Notes: generated by a model from the sequence alone, not told the origin. DNA of 64,000 bases from Actinoalloteichus_B caeruleus (GCF_000718005.1 NZ_JODV01000004.1); one strand, 5' to 3'; shown: positions 36,975 to 45,741, numbered from the stretch's first letter. A program made the numbers and translations.

Positions 36975-38032
36975 CCTCGGCGCACCTCACTCGGTGTCCC
37001 GGGCGGGTCGTCCGCCGGGGCCGGCGCGCCGTCGACGGTCGGCCCGGTGCCCTCCTGGCGCTCGGCGGGGGCGGGTGCCGCGCCCCCCGCGGGTTCGGCG
37101 GGTGTCGCCGCCCGGCGGGACGCCTCGAACTGGGCGCGGGACCGTTCGCTGTGGTGCAGGCCCCACAGGAAGGCCCCGCGCACCAGGCACACGATGGCGG
37201 TGGCGAAGAAGATCCCGTAGGCGATGTGCATGGCGGTCAGGACGCCGTAGGCCGCGGCGACGCCACCGCCGAAGGCGACCTGCGCCCAGGGCCGCGACGG
37301 GGTCGTGCCCGGGTCGGTGATCATGTAGTTGGTGAACAGGATGAACGCGACGCCGGTCATCGTCGCGAGCCCGCCGGGGATCGAGGTGCCCTCCAGCAGG
37401 CCCCGGATCACGGCCTGGAGCGCGAACCCGCCGACCCAGCCGGCGATCAACCACATCCGCCCGGTCAGCTTCGCGTTGATCATGGTCCCGCCGAGGACGA
37501 TCAACGCGGGGATGAGCCAGTCCACCCATCCGGTGACGTGTTCGGTGAAGTGGTAGGGCGGCGCGATGCTGGCCCAGGGGAACAGCAACAGGATCACGGT
37601 GATCCCGAAGTTGGACGGGTTCATGTAGTGGCGGAGCCTGCCCCGGACCGGCGCCCGCAACACCCACTTGGTGCCCACGGCGACCAGGACGCCGAACATC
37701 ATCACGAAGACCTGGTCGTTGACGTAGATGAGCATGTTCAGGGCCAGGCTGGTGATGTGCGCCGGGTAGAGGAACTCCACCACGCCCCGGACCCCGCCGC
37801 CGAGGTACCGGGGTGCCCGGCCCTCGGAGTGCGCGGCGATGCGTTCCAGCACGAGTTCCACGGTGTAGCCGGTGGCCAGCGCGATGAACGGCCACAGCCA
37901 GGGTTGTTCGAAACCGAGCACGGTGTAGCCGAGGATGTTGAAGACCGTGATCGAGATGGCGAACCGGCGCAGCGCCGTGGTGACCTTGTTGTCGTGACGC
38001 GGCGGGGCCGCTGTCGTCGTCTTCTCCGCCAT
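36971..38032 (-). CDS. unbU: Integral membrane enediyne cassette protein (UnbU/E5)
   Basis: A 353-residue membrane protein with about eight helices between residues 20 and 300 and a hydrophilic Pro/Ala-rich cytosolic tail (about 310-353). It contains YMNPSNFGITVILLLFPWA and TNYMITDPGTTPSRPW, both resembling the RnfD/NqrB family of flavin-bearing membrane electron carriers, to which UnbU proteins are distantly related. Function in enediyne assembly is unproven; electron transfer across or within the membrane is a reasonable guess. ATG 38032 lies 5 bp after the unbV stop region, and its own stop overlaps the P450 start. Confidence 0.92.
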   Translation of the reverse strand: MAEKTTTAAPPRHDNKVTTALRRFAISITVFNILGYTVLGFEQPWLWPFIALATGYTVELVLERIAAHSEGRAPRYLGGGVRGVVEFLYPAHITSLALNMLIYVNDQVFVMMFGVLVAVGTKWVLRAPVRGRLRHYMNPSNFGITVILLLFPWASIAPPYHFTEHVTGWVDWLIPALIVLGGTMINAKLTGRMWLIAGWVGGFALQAVIRGLLEGTSIPGGLATMTGVAFILFTNYMITDPGTTPSRPWAQVAFGGGVAAAYGVLTAMHIAYGIFFATAIVCLVRGAFLWGLHHSERSRAQFEASRRAATPAEPAGGAAPAPAERQEGTGPTVDGAPAPADDPPGTPSEVRRG

Positions 38033-38037
38033 GTCCC

Positions 38038-40002
38038 TCAGTCCTCCCGCACGGTGGCGCCGAGCCTCAGCGTGTGCTGGCCGGTGTCGAGTCGCAGCTG
38101 CTCTTCCCGGACCGTGCCGCCCCGGTCGCGCCAGGCGATCTCGACGTCCAGCGGGGACGCGACGCCGTGACCCAGTCCGATGTGCACCTCGTGGCTGCGT
38201 TTGCCGGCGTGGCCGCTGCCGCCGTCGACCCGCGACACGAACCGGCGCCCGTCGGCCCTGGTGACGGTCACCTGGGCACCGACCACGGGCGAGCCGGGCG
38301 CGGCGAGCTCGCCGGGGGCCGGTTCCTCGTCGTGGACCAGCCGCAGGTTCAGGTAGTCGCCCGGGTTCGGGGCGGTGTTGCGGTAGAACAGCGGTTCGTC
38401 CCACTGCCGGGCGATGGCGAAGTCGAGCGTGCCGTCGCCGTTGGAGTCGCCGGTGGCGATCCCCCGGGTCGGAACGGGCACGGCGAGCCCGAGTTCCCGG
38501 GAGAGATCGACGTAGCGGCCGTGGTCGCCCTTGGCGAAGAAGGCCATGTGCTGGTCGCCGCCGATGTCGTCGCCCTCGCTGATCCTCGGCCAGGCCTTCG
38601 GGTTGCTGAGCAGGGTGTCGTTGGCCGCGGCCAGTTCCTGGAGCTGCGGCCAGCGGTTGGTCTTGCCCTTCACGAATCCGGTGGCCTGGGCGACCACGAG
38701 ATCGCCGCTGTTGTTGAAGTCGGCCATCTTGGCGTCCCAGCCCCAACCCGACCAGGCGAGGTGGAGCTGCGCGCTGCGGTCGGTCCAGGGCGCGTTCCCC
38801 TCCTGGAGCCGTTCTCGCACCTCGTCCTTGTCCTCGGCGTCGCTGATGAACGCGAAGTGGCTTTCCTGGATGCCGAAGGAGGTGGTGATGTTGCTGACGA
38901 ACATGTCGTACATGCCGTCGCCGTCGAGGTCCCCGAAGTCGACGCCCATGCCCTTGAACGAGTCCATGCCGATGACCTTGGACTTGGGGATCATCGCCTT
39001 GCGGTCGCCCTCGACGACGCTGAACCTGATCTCCCCGGGCACCGACCGGTTGTGGAGCAGCCGGTCGGGGCCGAAGTCGTTGCCGACGTAGAGTTCCGGC
39101 AGCAGGTCCCCGTCCATGTCGTTGGCGCCGGAGGCCAACGCCCAGCCGGTGCGGGCGTCGTCGTCGGGCACCACGTCGCTGACCAGCTCGAAGGTGACGG
39201 AGTGCTCGTCCTCGTCGGTCAGCCCGGTCCACCGCAGGAAGTAGTCCTCGCCTCCGTTGAACGCCCGGGACATCGAGTAGTTCATCTCCACTCCCCCGCT
39301 GACGGAGTCGTCGAGGACCGGGCCGTGGGGGAAGTAGTTGCCGACGAAGATGTCGAGGTGGCCGTCTCCGTCGAAGTCGTCCACGGCGACGGTGTTGGTG
39401 TTCCACTGCGGACCGTCGTACTCGCCGCCGGTGGCACCGGGGACCACCTCGGTGGCCCGGTAGGTCTCCGGGCCGAACGACGAGGCGCCGGGGTCGGCCA
39501 GGTACAGGATCGGCGTCCGCCCCCAGTAGTAGACGAGCAGGTCGAGCCGTCCGTCCTCGTCGAAGTCCCCTGGCACGCAGCCCATCGGGGCCATCACGTC
39601 GTTCATCGGGAGGTCGCCGGGGTCCAGGACGAAGGCGTCGTAGCGGTCCGACCCCTCGCCCGGTGTCGGGGTCACCACGACCTCGTCGAACCGGGGGTCG
39701 GTCAGGCACAGGTCGTTCGCCAGGCCGTCGCCGTCGAGGTCGTTCATGGCGATGGAGGCGCCCACCGAGGAGATCCAGGCGTCGATGTGGCTGTAGTCCT
39801 GGTTGACCGAGCGGATCGTCCGTCGCGGGAGCCCGCTGGGCAACTCGATGGACATCGGCTCGAACCCGTACTCGGCGGCCATCGCCTCGACCTCCTCCGC
39901 GGAGGAGGTGGGCAGTCGCACGGCGAGGAACGTACCGGCGATGAGCACCACGGCGGTCACGCCGGCGAGCTGCCTGCGTATCCAGCCAGCTGTCGTGAAC
40001 AT
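38038..40002 (-). CDS. unbV: Exported FG-GAP/ASPIC-UnbV repeat protein (UnbV/E4)
   Basis: A 654-residue protein. Residues about 8-33 form a signal or anchor helix (RRQLAGVTAVVLIAGTFLAV), so the rest should be outside the cytoplasm. At least seven FG-GAP-type blades follow, most with a calcium-binding DxDxDG loop: DLDGDGLAND, DFDEDGRLDLL, DFDGDGHLDIF, DMDGDLLPELY, DLDGDGMYDMF, SNGDGTLDFA and one degenerate ADFNNSGDLV. They imply a beta-propeller. The C-terminus (about 560-650) is the ASPIC/UnbV domain. It belongs to the conserved enediyne cassette, but its role is not known. ATG 40002 has GGGAGG upstream; an in-frame ATG at 40020 would overlap the preceding gene. Confidence 0.93.
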   Translation of the reverse strand: MFTTAGWIRRQLAGVTAVVLIAGTFLAVRLPTSSAEEVEAMAAEYGFEPMSIELPSGLPRRTIRSVNQDYSHIDAWISSVGASIAMNDLDGDGLANDLCLTDPRFDEVVVTPTPGEGSDRYDAFVLDPGDLPMNDVMAPMGCVPGDFDEDGRLDLLVYYWGRTPILYLADPGASSFGPETYRATEVVPGATGGEYDGPQWNTNTVAVDDFDGDGHLDIFVGNYFPHGPVLDDSVSGGVEMNYSMSRAFNGGEDYFLRWTGLTDEDEHSVTFELVSDVVPDDDARTGWALASGANDMDGDLLPELYVGNDFGPDRLLHNRSVPGEIRFSVVEGDRKAMIPKSKVIGMDSFKGMGVDFGDLDGDGMYDMFVSNITTSFGIQESHFAFISDAEDKDEVRERLQEGNAPWTDRSAQLHLAWSGWGWDAKMADFNNSGDLVVAQATGFVKGKTNRWPQLQELAAANDTLLSNPKAWPRISEGDDIGGDQHMAFFAKGDHGRYVDLSRELGLAVPVPTRGIATGDSNGDGTLDFAIARQWDEPLFYRNTAPNPGDYLNLRLVHDEEPAPGELAAPGSPVVGAQVTVTRADGRRFVSRVDGGSGHAGKRSHEVHIGLGHGVASPLDVEIAWRDRGGTVREEQLRLDTGQHTLRLGATVRED

Positions 40003-40006
40003 GTCG

Positions 40007-40981
40007 TCAGGACCTCCCATGAGAGACGAACTCGTCGGCGATGCGGCGTCGCCAGACCTCGAAGGCGGGCACGCCCCCGGGCCCCGTGGCCGTGGGGTCG
40101 GGACGTGCGGAACGGGACACCAGGGCGGCGGCCTCGGCATCGAGCCCGCAGAACACGTGGGTGGCGACCGAGGTGTGGGGCACGACGAGCCCGGCGCGCA
40201 CGCGGGCCTCCGCCGCGAAGGACGAGCCCTGCGCGACGTCCGGGCGGTGCGGCCCGGCCCGGTCGGCGAGCCGGCGGAGCTCGTCCTCGTCCGCCCCGCC
40301 GAGGTAGGTGGCGGCCAGCCCCACCCCGCTGTACAGGTCCCCCCGCCGGCTGGCCGGGTAGGTGTCGACCAGGTCCGCGGCCCGTTGGGCCTCGGTTCCG
40401 GCGACGAACCACAGGGCCCGGCCGATGCCCTGGTCGATGGCCCGCTGGGCGTAGTCGGAGTCGAAGGGGGCGGGTAGCACCGGTTCGAGGTACCGCTCGG
40501 CCACGTAGCGGCGGGTGTGGAAGTAGGCCTGGTGGAAGCCGTAGCCGTCCAGCGCCAGCCACCGCAGGAGCGGGTCGGGCAGGTGCAACCTCGACCACCG
40601 GAAGCGGGGGACGCGGGCCATCGCCCACCCCACCCCGATGTAGGCCATGTAGACGTGGGCGTCGCCCCGCCCGGCGAGGAGGTCGGGGACGCGGCGGCCA
40701 CTGGTGAGCGGCAGGGCGTCCAGGACCGCGCACCCCATCGCGGCGCCCTCGTACCCGAATCCCCGGAAGGAGCGGGGCAGTCCTTCCAACCGGTCCTCGG
40801 CGTCGCTCACCGCCCGGGCCTCGGCCGCGTAGGAGTACGCGGTGAGGAAGGTGCGGCCGACGGTTTCGATCAGGTCCCTGGCCTCCGTGCTCTTCTCGTG
40901 GAATCCGCGCGTCGACACCTCGGTCGCCGCCATTCCCGGAGTCAGCACGAGACTCCTGATCCTTCGGATGAGCCGAACCAC
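40007..40981 (-). CDS. unbL: DUF1702-family enediyne protein (UnbL/E3), copy 2
   Basis: A 324-residue soluble DUF1702 protein heading the unbV-unbU-P450 operon. Blocks shared with copy 1 include AYIGVGWAMARVPR, WLALDGYGFHQAYFHTRRYV, DQGIGRALWFVAGT and SRRGDLYSGVGLAATY, while the N-terminal 50 residues and the C-terminal third have diverged. GTG 40981 is chosen because GGAAGGGAAG precedes it; upstream in-frame residues read as non-coding. Its place next to unbV and unbU makes it the likelier orthologue of the canonical cassette UnbL. No active-site residues are known for the family. Confidence 0.9.
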   Translation of the reverse strand: MVRLIRRIRSLVLTPGMAATEVSTRGFHEKSTEARDLIETVGRTFLTAYSYAAEARAVSDAEDRLEGLPRSFRGFGYEGAAMGCAVLDALPLTSGRRVPDLLAGRGDAHVYMAYIGVGWAMARVPRFRWSRLHLPDPLLRWLALDGYGFHQAYFHTRRYVAERYLEPVLPAPFDSDYAQRAIDQGIGRALWFVAGTEAQRAADLVDTYPASRRGDLYSGVGLAATYLGGADEDELRRLADRAGPHRPDVAQGSSFAAEARVRAGLVVPHTSVATHVFCGLDAEAAALVSRSARPDPTATGPGGVPAFEVWRRRIADEFVSHGRS

Positions 40982-41364
40982 CGCACTTCCCTTCCACGAA
41001 TTCCACGGATCGGGCGGTGAACCTGGCGCCCGGAGAAGACCATCACAGACGGCACCAGGCCGAACCACTCCTCACGTGCGGAAACGTCAGGCGTTCTGGC
41101 CTTCGCCCTTCGCGGGTCGACGCGCCGAGCACGCCGTGAGATGCGCGGAGCGCCGGTCCGATCGGAGCATCGTGCCACCGAGGACGCGAATATCCGGGCT
41201 GGTGAGCGGATTCGCCGGCAGCGGACGGGAACTCGTTTCCGGCGATTCCGGCCGTTCCGGAAAGGACGCGGAATCGGACGTTCTCGCGCGCGCCGGTCGG
41301 GCGAGCCGGGTCGTGAACCCCGGCCCGGTGCGGAAGACGACGCGGCCCCACACGAGGAGGCGGG
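40982..41364. promoter_or_regulatory. Divergent control region between the unbL-unbV-unbU-P450 and DUF5987-GMC operons
   Basis: 383 bp, lower in GC than the flanks, without a gene. Contains the 9-bp-period TTCCGG repeats at 41237-41263, which also form a TTTCCGG/CCGGAAA inverted repeat. Confidence 0.55.
41237..41263. repeat. Three TTCCGGnnn units in a divergent promoter
   Basis: TTCCGG occurs at 41237, 41246 and 41255 with an exact 9-bp period; the outer parts form TTTCCGG...CCGGAAA (41236-41242/41257-41263). A possible regulator site. Confidence 0.5.
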
Positions 41365-41931
41365 ATGCCACCGGACGGTACCGACGAGGAACGGACGAGG
41401 ATGACGATCGAGGCGTTCGCGGACACGATCGTGCCGGGGGCCAAGCGGTCGCCCGGGGACGCCGCGATCGCGGGGGTCTCCGAGGGCGGCGGGGCCGTGG
41501 AGTCGGGCGCGTTCGCCCTGCTGACCGATCCGGCCAGCGGCTTCGCCGAGGCGCTCGGGCCGCTGGCCGCGATGCTCAACGGGCACGCCAGGACGCTCGC
41601 CGAGGGGCGGGGGGCACCGCCCGAGGAGACGCTCCCCGAGTTCGTGGCGTTGCCCTACGAGGAGCGGGCCGCCCTCGTCCTCCGGCTGACGGCGCCGGAC
41701 AACCCCGAGCGGGACGGCTGGGTCGCCCTGGCGATGTTCAGCAACATGGCGTTCGACACCGCGGCGCACCTGCACACCGCGGACGCCTTCGCCGAGGGCC
41801 ACCCCGGCCTGCTCACCATCGGTTACGCGCCGGCCGACGACGATGGCCTCTGGCGCTTCGCCGACTACTCCTACGGCCGGGTTCTGGCCGAGACCCATCC
41901 GGACACGACGGCCTCAGGGAGCCCGGCATGA
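41365..41931 (+). CDS. DUF5987-like protein, enediyne E8-like
   Basis: A 188-residue soluble protein. It starts with TIEAFADTIVPGAKRSPGD, the segment that in many actinobacterial proteins of this kind precedes a GMC oxidoreductase (small-subunit-like, comparable with gluconate dehydrogenase subunit 3), and ends with AMFSNMAFDTAAHLHT...GLWRFADYSYGRVLAETHPD. It probably works as the partner of the GMC flavoprotein, whose ATG overlaps its stop by 4 bp. The equivalent E8-E9 pair occurs in other enediyne clusters. No catalytic residue is recognised. ATG 41365 has GAGGAGG upstream. Confidence 0.82.
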   Translation: MPPDGTDEERTRMTIEAFADTIVPGAKRSPGDAAIAGVSEGGGAVESGAFALLTDPASGFAEALGPLAAMLNGHARTLAEGRGAPPEETLPEFVALPYEERAALVLRLTAPDNPERDGWVALAMFSNMAFDTAAHLHTADAFAEGHPGLLTIGYAPADDDGLWRFADYSYGRVLAETHPDTTASGSPA

Positions 41932-43580
41932 ACGCCACCGAACGCACCGACGTCGTCGTGGTGGGCAGCGGGTTCGGGGGTGCCATCACCGCCTACCACC
42001 TGGCGGCCGGCGGCGCCCGGGTGGTGCTGCTGGAACGCGGGCCGTGGCTGTCCAGCGAGGACTTCGACCACGACTTCAAGCTGGGCTCGTCGTACACGCG
42101 TGTCTTCGACTTCGTGGTGGGCGACGGGATGAGCCTGCTCGGGGGGAACTGCGTCGGGGGTGGCAGCGTCGTCTACTTCGCGGCGATGCCCAGGGCGCCC
42201 CGGTTCGTCTTCGACCGGCAGGGTTCCCTCGGGCGGCGGATGTGGCCGGCCTCGATCACGCGCGACAGCCTCGACCCCTGGTACGACCGGGTGTCCGAGT
42301 CCTTGCCCGTCACCCGGCAGAGCTGGGACGACGTGAGCTACGCCGGCGGGCTGTTCGCCGCCGCCTGCGCGCACGCCGGGCGGTCGGCCAACCCGGTCCC
42401 GGTGGCCATCGACACCGGCCGCTGCACCAACTGCAACTGGATGATGGCGGGCTGCCGCTTCGACGCCAAGCGGTCGCTGCTGCTCAACTACCTGCCCTCC
42501 GCGGTGGATCACGGGGCCGAGATCCGACCGTTGCACGAGGTGCAGCGGATCTCCCGCGTGGACGGGGGCCGGTACCGGGTGCACTACGAGACGGTCGACG
42601 CGGAGGACTACCGGATCACCACTGGCGGCGGCACGATCGACGCCTCGATCGTGGTGCTGGCCGCGGGCGCGGGCGCCACCCCGGTCATCCTCCAACGGTC
42701 GGAGGCGGAGCTGGGGGCGATGCCGCACGCGGTGGGACGCTACTTCTCCGGCAACGGGGAACGGCTGAACACCGCGATCGTCGACGAGGACCGGGTCTCC
42801 GAGCTGTTCGGGCTGTCCCGGCCGGACGGCCGGGCCTACGAGGCGAACCAGATCGGCAAGGGACCGGTGGTGGCGAGCTGGGACCACCTCGACGGCGACC
42901 TGCCCGAGTACTCCCGCTTCTCCCTTGAGCAGCTGTACTTCCCGCCGGGGCTGGGCACGATCCTCGCGCAGGCCCCGGACGCGGCGGGGGGCCCGACCTG
43001 GTTCGGCCGGGAGAAGAAGGAGGTGCTGCGCCGTTGGCGGTCGTGGCTGACGATCTTCTCCATGACCGAGGACGACAACGAGGGCGTCTTCGGAGCACCG
43101 CCGCCCCGGGGCAACGCCTACCGCATCTCCCAGCAGATGCTCGGCCGGGGAACGATCAGCTACCGGCCGACGGCGAACACGTTGCGGGGGTGGGCCGAGT
43201 CCGACGCGGAGGTCAGGCGCGTCATGGAACGTGACGGGTTGTCGAAGGTCATGCCGTGGACCAACGACGTCGTCGGCGCCTACACGGTGCACCCGCTGGC
43301 CTCGTGCCGGATCGGCGACGACCCGGCGACCTCCGCCCTCGATGACCGGCACGAACTGCGCGGTCATCCCGGCATCTTCGTCACCGACGGCTCCGCGGTG
43401 CCCGGGGCGTTGACGGTGAACCCCGCGCTCACCATCGCCGCCCTGGCCGAGCGGGCCGTGCCCGCGATCGTGGACGCGGCTCGCGAACGGGGGGTCGACG
43501 TCCGGTACGGAGCTCCCGCTCCCTCGGGCACGACCTCGTCCGCCGGAGCGGGCGGCCCGACGGGGGCGCGACCGAGGTGA
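41928..43580 (+). CDS. GMC-family flavoprotein oxidoreductase, enediyne E9-like
   Basis: A 550-residue FAD enzyme. The dinucleotide-binding motif is VVVGSGFGGAITAYHL with GxGxxG at residues 13-18. GGNCVGGGSVVYFAAMP (about 64-80) is the GMC flavin loop. TGRCTNCNWMMAGCRFDAK (about 162-180) is a Cys-rich insert typical of the cholesterol-oxidase-like bacterial branch. The C-terminus has VHPLASCRIGDD and PGIFVTDGSAVPGALTVNPALTIAALAER, the conserved FAD-covering and catalytic region, with His of VHPLAS as the candidate base. It would oxidise an alcohol or dehydrogenate a core intermediate. It overlaps both neighbours (ATGA upstream, GTGA downstream). Confidence 0.9.
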   Translation: MNATERTDVVVVGSGFGGAITAYHLAAGGARVVLLERGPWLSSEDFDHDFKLGSSYTRVFDFVVGDGMSLLGGNCVGGGSVVYFAAMPRAPRFVFDRQGSLGRRMWPASITRDSLDPWYDRVSESLPVTRQSWDDVSYAGGLFAAACAHAGRSANPVPVAIDTGRCTNCNWMMAGCRFDAKRSLLLNYLPSAVDHGAEIRPLHEVQRISRVDGGRYRVHYETVDAEDYRITTGGGTIDASIVVLAAGAGATPVILQRSEAELGAMPHAVGRYFSGNGERLNTAIVDEDRVSELFGLSRPDGRAYEANQIGKGPVVASWDHLDGDLPEYSRFSLEQLYFPPGLGTILAQAPDAAGGPTWFGREKKEVLRRWRSWLTIFSMTEDDNEGVFGAPPPRGNAYRISQQMLGRGTISYRPTANTLRGWAESDAEVRRVMERDGLSKVMPWTNDVVGAYTVHPLASCRIGDDPATSALDDRHELRGHPGIFVTDGSAVPGALTVNPALTIAALAERAVPAIVDAARERGVDVRYGAPAPSGTTSSAGAGGPTGARPR

Positions 43581-44647
43581 CCGGTCCGCTGGTGCGGGCG
43601 GCGGTGCGGAGGTCGTTGGGGCGAACCCGCCACGTCACCCCGGTGCTCCCCTCCGCCGCGACCGGGGTCGTCGCCGAGGTGTACCGGGAGCTCGAGCGGG
43701 ACTTCGGAGTGCTGGCTCCCCCGATCGCGGTGCTGTCCCCGGCCCCGCACCTGCTCGCCGCGTCCTGGTCGCTGCTCCGCGAGACGCTGGTCGTCGACGG
43801 TGCGGTGGACCGGCCGGTGAAGGAGGCGGTCGCGGCGGCGGTGTCGGCGTCCAACTCCTGCCCCTACTGCGTCGAGGTGCACGGTTCCGCCCTGCGCGGG
43901 CTGGGGTCGGGTGCGGCGGCGACGGCGATCGTGGCGGGGCGGAGCGGCGAGGTCGGTGATCCTCGGCTCCGCGCCGTCGTCGAGTGGGCGGGGGCGGGTG
44001 GACCGGGGGCCGGTGCGCCGCCGCCCCCCGAACCCTTCCCCGTCGGGCATCGCGCGGAACTGGTCGGCGTCGCGGTCACCTTCCAGTTCCTGAACCGGCT
44101 GGTGAACGTGTTCCTGGAGGAGTCACCCACCCCCGCCGGGGTACCGGCCGGGGTGCGCGGCGGCGTGCGGAGCCTGCTGGCCCGCCATCTCGGGGCCGCC
44201 GCCGGCCGCGGGGTCGGGCCGGGGGCTTCGGAGCGGGGCGGGGAACGCGAGGAGCCGCCACCGGACCTGGGGTGGGCGGCGGCGCATCCGGGGATCGGTG
44301 GCGCGGCGGCGCGGGTCGCGCGGGCCGCCGACCGCGCCGCCGGCGGGAGCGGGCTGTCCGAGCGGGCGAGGAGCCGGGTGCTGGACGCGGTGGCCGTCTG
44401 GGAGGACGTGGGTCGTGGTCCCGGCCGGGACTGGGTCGAGGACCTGTGCGCTGGTCTCGCCGCGCCGGACCGGGCGGCGGCCCGGCTCGCGTTGCTCACC
44501 GCCTTCCGCTCCTACCAGGTGGACGACCGGGTGGTGGCCGACTTCCGAGGCCACCACCTCGGCGACGCGGCGCTGGTGGACCTGGTGGGCTGGTCGGCGT
44601 TCACGGCGGCCCGCCGCGTCGGCCGGTGGATGGCGGGCGGCGGCTGA
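43577..44647 (+). CDS. AhpD-like (carboxymuconolactone decarboxylase fold) protein
   Basis: A 356-residue protein. The N-terminal half carries the AhpD-type redox motif VKEAVAAAVSASNSCPYCVEVHGSAL (key residues Glu, Cys-x-x-Cys, His; about residues 80-105) found in alkylhydroperoxidase-like proteins, where the two cysteines and the His form a relay. The C-terminal half (about 210-356) looks like a second, degenerate helical repeat without cysteines, ending in AFRSYQVDDRVVADFRGHH. Double-length AhpD proteins of this form accompany the GMC gene in enediyne loci. GTG 43577 overlaps the GMC stop. Role unknown: a redox-protective or isomerase function is conceivable. Confidence 0.78.
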   Translation: MTGPLVRAAVRRSLGRTRHVTPVLPSAATGVVAEVYRELERDFGVLAPPIAVLSPAPHLLAASWSLLRETLVVDGAVDRPVKEAVAAAVSASNSCPYCVEVHGSALRGLGSGAAATAIVAGRSGEVGDPRLRAVVEWAGAGGPGAGAPPPPEPFPVGHRAELVGVAVTFQFLNRLVNVFLEESPTPAGVPAGVRGGVRSLLARHLGAAAGRGVGPGASERGGEREEPPPDLGWAAAHPGIGGAAARVARAADRAAGGSGLSERARSRVLDAVAVWEDVGRGPGRDWVEDLCAGLAAPDRAAARLALLTAFRSYQVDDRVVADFRGHHLGDAALVDLVGWSAFTAARRVGRWMAGGG

Positions 44648-45165
44648 CCGAACGCCGCCGGGGCCGGGACGGCGGGGGGACGGCCGGGCTCCGGCTCCCC
44701 CCGCCGGTGGGGGCGGCACCGGGCCGGGCCGCCCCCTTGACGCGCACCGGCCACCGCACCGGTCGCGGCCGGTGCGCGAGGGGAGGCCGCCGGCGGCGGG
44801 GTGAGCACGCCGAGTCGTGGGGTGTGGCACGAACCGCTTCGCGGCGGCTCCCGCGCTCGCCGCCCAGCCGCGCGGTCGGCTTCGCCGTGCCGGGCGCGAG
44901 ACCAGCTACCGCCCCCGGCCGTGGCAGCCGGACGGGGCACCCGCGCCCGTATTCCCGGGCGTGGACTCCCAAAGTGCCGCATCGCGCGACTGCGCTCTCA
45001 CGAAGGCCGTGACCGGCGGGTTCCCGCCGTACCGTCGGTCACGGGCCCGGGTGACCGGGCTCCGCCCCCGGGGATCGCACCCGCGACCGGCCGGTCGAGG
45101 TTCCCCCTTCTCCAGGTACCGGTTCGGGTTCGGATCGCCCTTCCCCTGACCGAGGAGGCCCTTCC
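44648..45165. other. Intergenic region with terminator and promoter of the membrane-protein pair
   Basis: About 520 bp. The left part has the hairpin at 44709-44736; the right part (44950-45160) is less GC-rich and should hold the promoter for the next operon. No gene seen. Confidence 0.55.
44709..44736 (+). terminator. Hairpin terminator after the AhpD-like gene
   Basis: GGGGGCGGC (44709-44717) pairs with GCCGCCCCC (44728-44736), loop 10 nt, followed by TT; 61 bp past the stop. Confidence 0.6.
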
Positions 45166-45741
45166 ATGACGACGCACCTGGCACACCCCCCACCGACCCG
45201 TTCGGCCGGCGTGATCGAGATCCTGAACACCAGCAGGCACGAGATCGCGCTGGTGCTGTACGGGATCGTGGTCCTCGCGCACTGGCTGGAGCACGTCGCG
45301 CAGGCCGCGCAGATCTACCTGTTCGACTGGCCGGTCCCCGAGGCCGGTGGGGCGCTCGGTCTCGCGTTCCCCTGGCTCGTGGAGTCCGAGCTGCTGCACT
45401 ACGGGTTCGCCCTGGTCATGATCGTCGCGTTCTTCGTGCTCCGGCACGGGTTCGGCGGTCGCGCCCGGACCTGGTGGGGCATCGCGCTGGGGATCCAGTT
45501 CTGGCACCACATCGAACACCTGTTGCTGCTCCTGCAGGCGTGGAGCGGGGTCCACCTGCTGAGCAGGCCGGTGCCCACCAGCATCATCCAGCTCGTGATG
45601 CCCCGGGTGGAACTGCACCTGCTCTACAACGCGATCGTCTTCGTCCCGATGGTGGTGGCGATGGTGCTGCACCGACGCGGCGAGGACGCCGGGGAACCCC
45701 AGGTGCGGTGCTCCTGCGCCCGCGTTCCCTCGGGCGGATGA
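45166..45741 (+). CDS. Histidine-rich integral membrane protein of unknown function
   Basis: A 191-residue protein I do not recognise by family name. About five membrane helices are visible. Helix 1 (about 26-50) contains HWLEH (His39, Glu42, His43); helix 2 has LLHYGFALVMIVAFF (His78); helix 3 (about 103-124) contains HHIEH (His114, Glu117, His118); a later segment has ELHLLYN (Glu149, His151). The repeated HxxEH inside membrane helices suggests a bound metal pair, as in integral-membrane di-iron enzymes, but the canonical HxxxH/HxxHH set is absent. The C-terminal tail has CSC. ATG 45166 has GAGGAGG upstream; its stop overlaps the next gene (ATGA), so the two membrane proteins probably work together. 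Confidence 0.8.
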   Translation: MTTHLAHPPPTRSAGVIEILNTSRHEIALVLYGIVVLAHWLEHVAQAAQIYLFDWPVPEAGGALGLAFPWLVESELLHYGFALVMIVAFFVLRHGFGGRARTWWGIALGIQFWHHIEHLLLLLQAWSGVHLLSRPVPTSIIQLVMPRVELHLLYNAIVFVPMVVAMVLHRRGEDAGEPQVRCSCARVPSGG

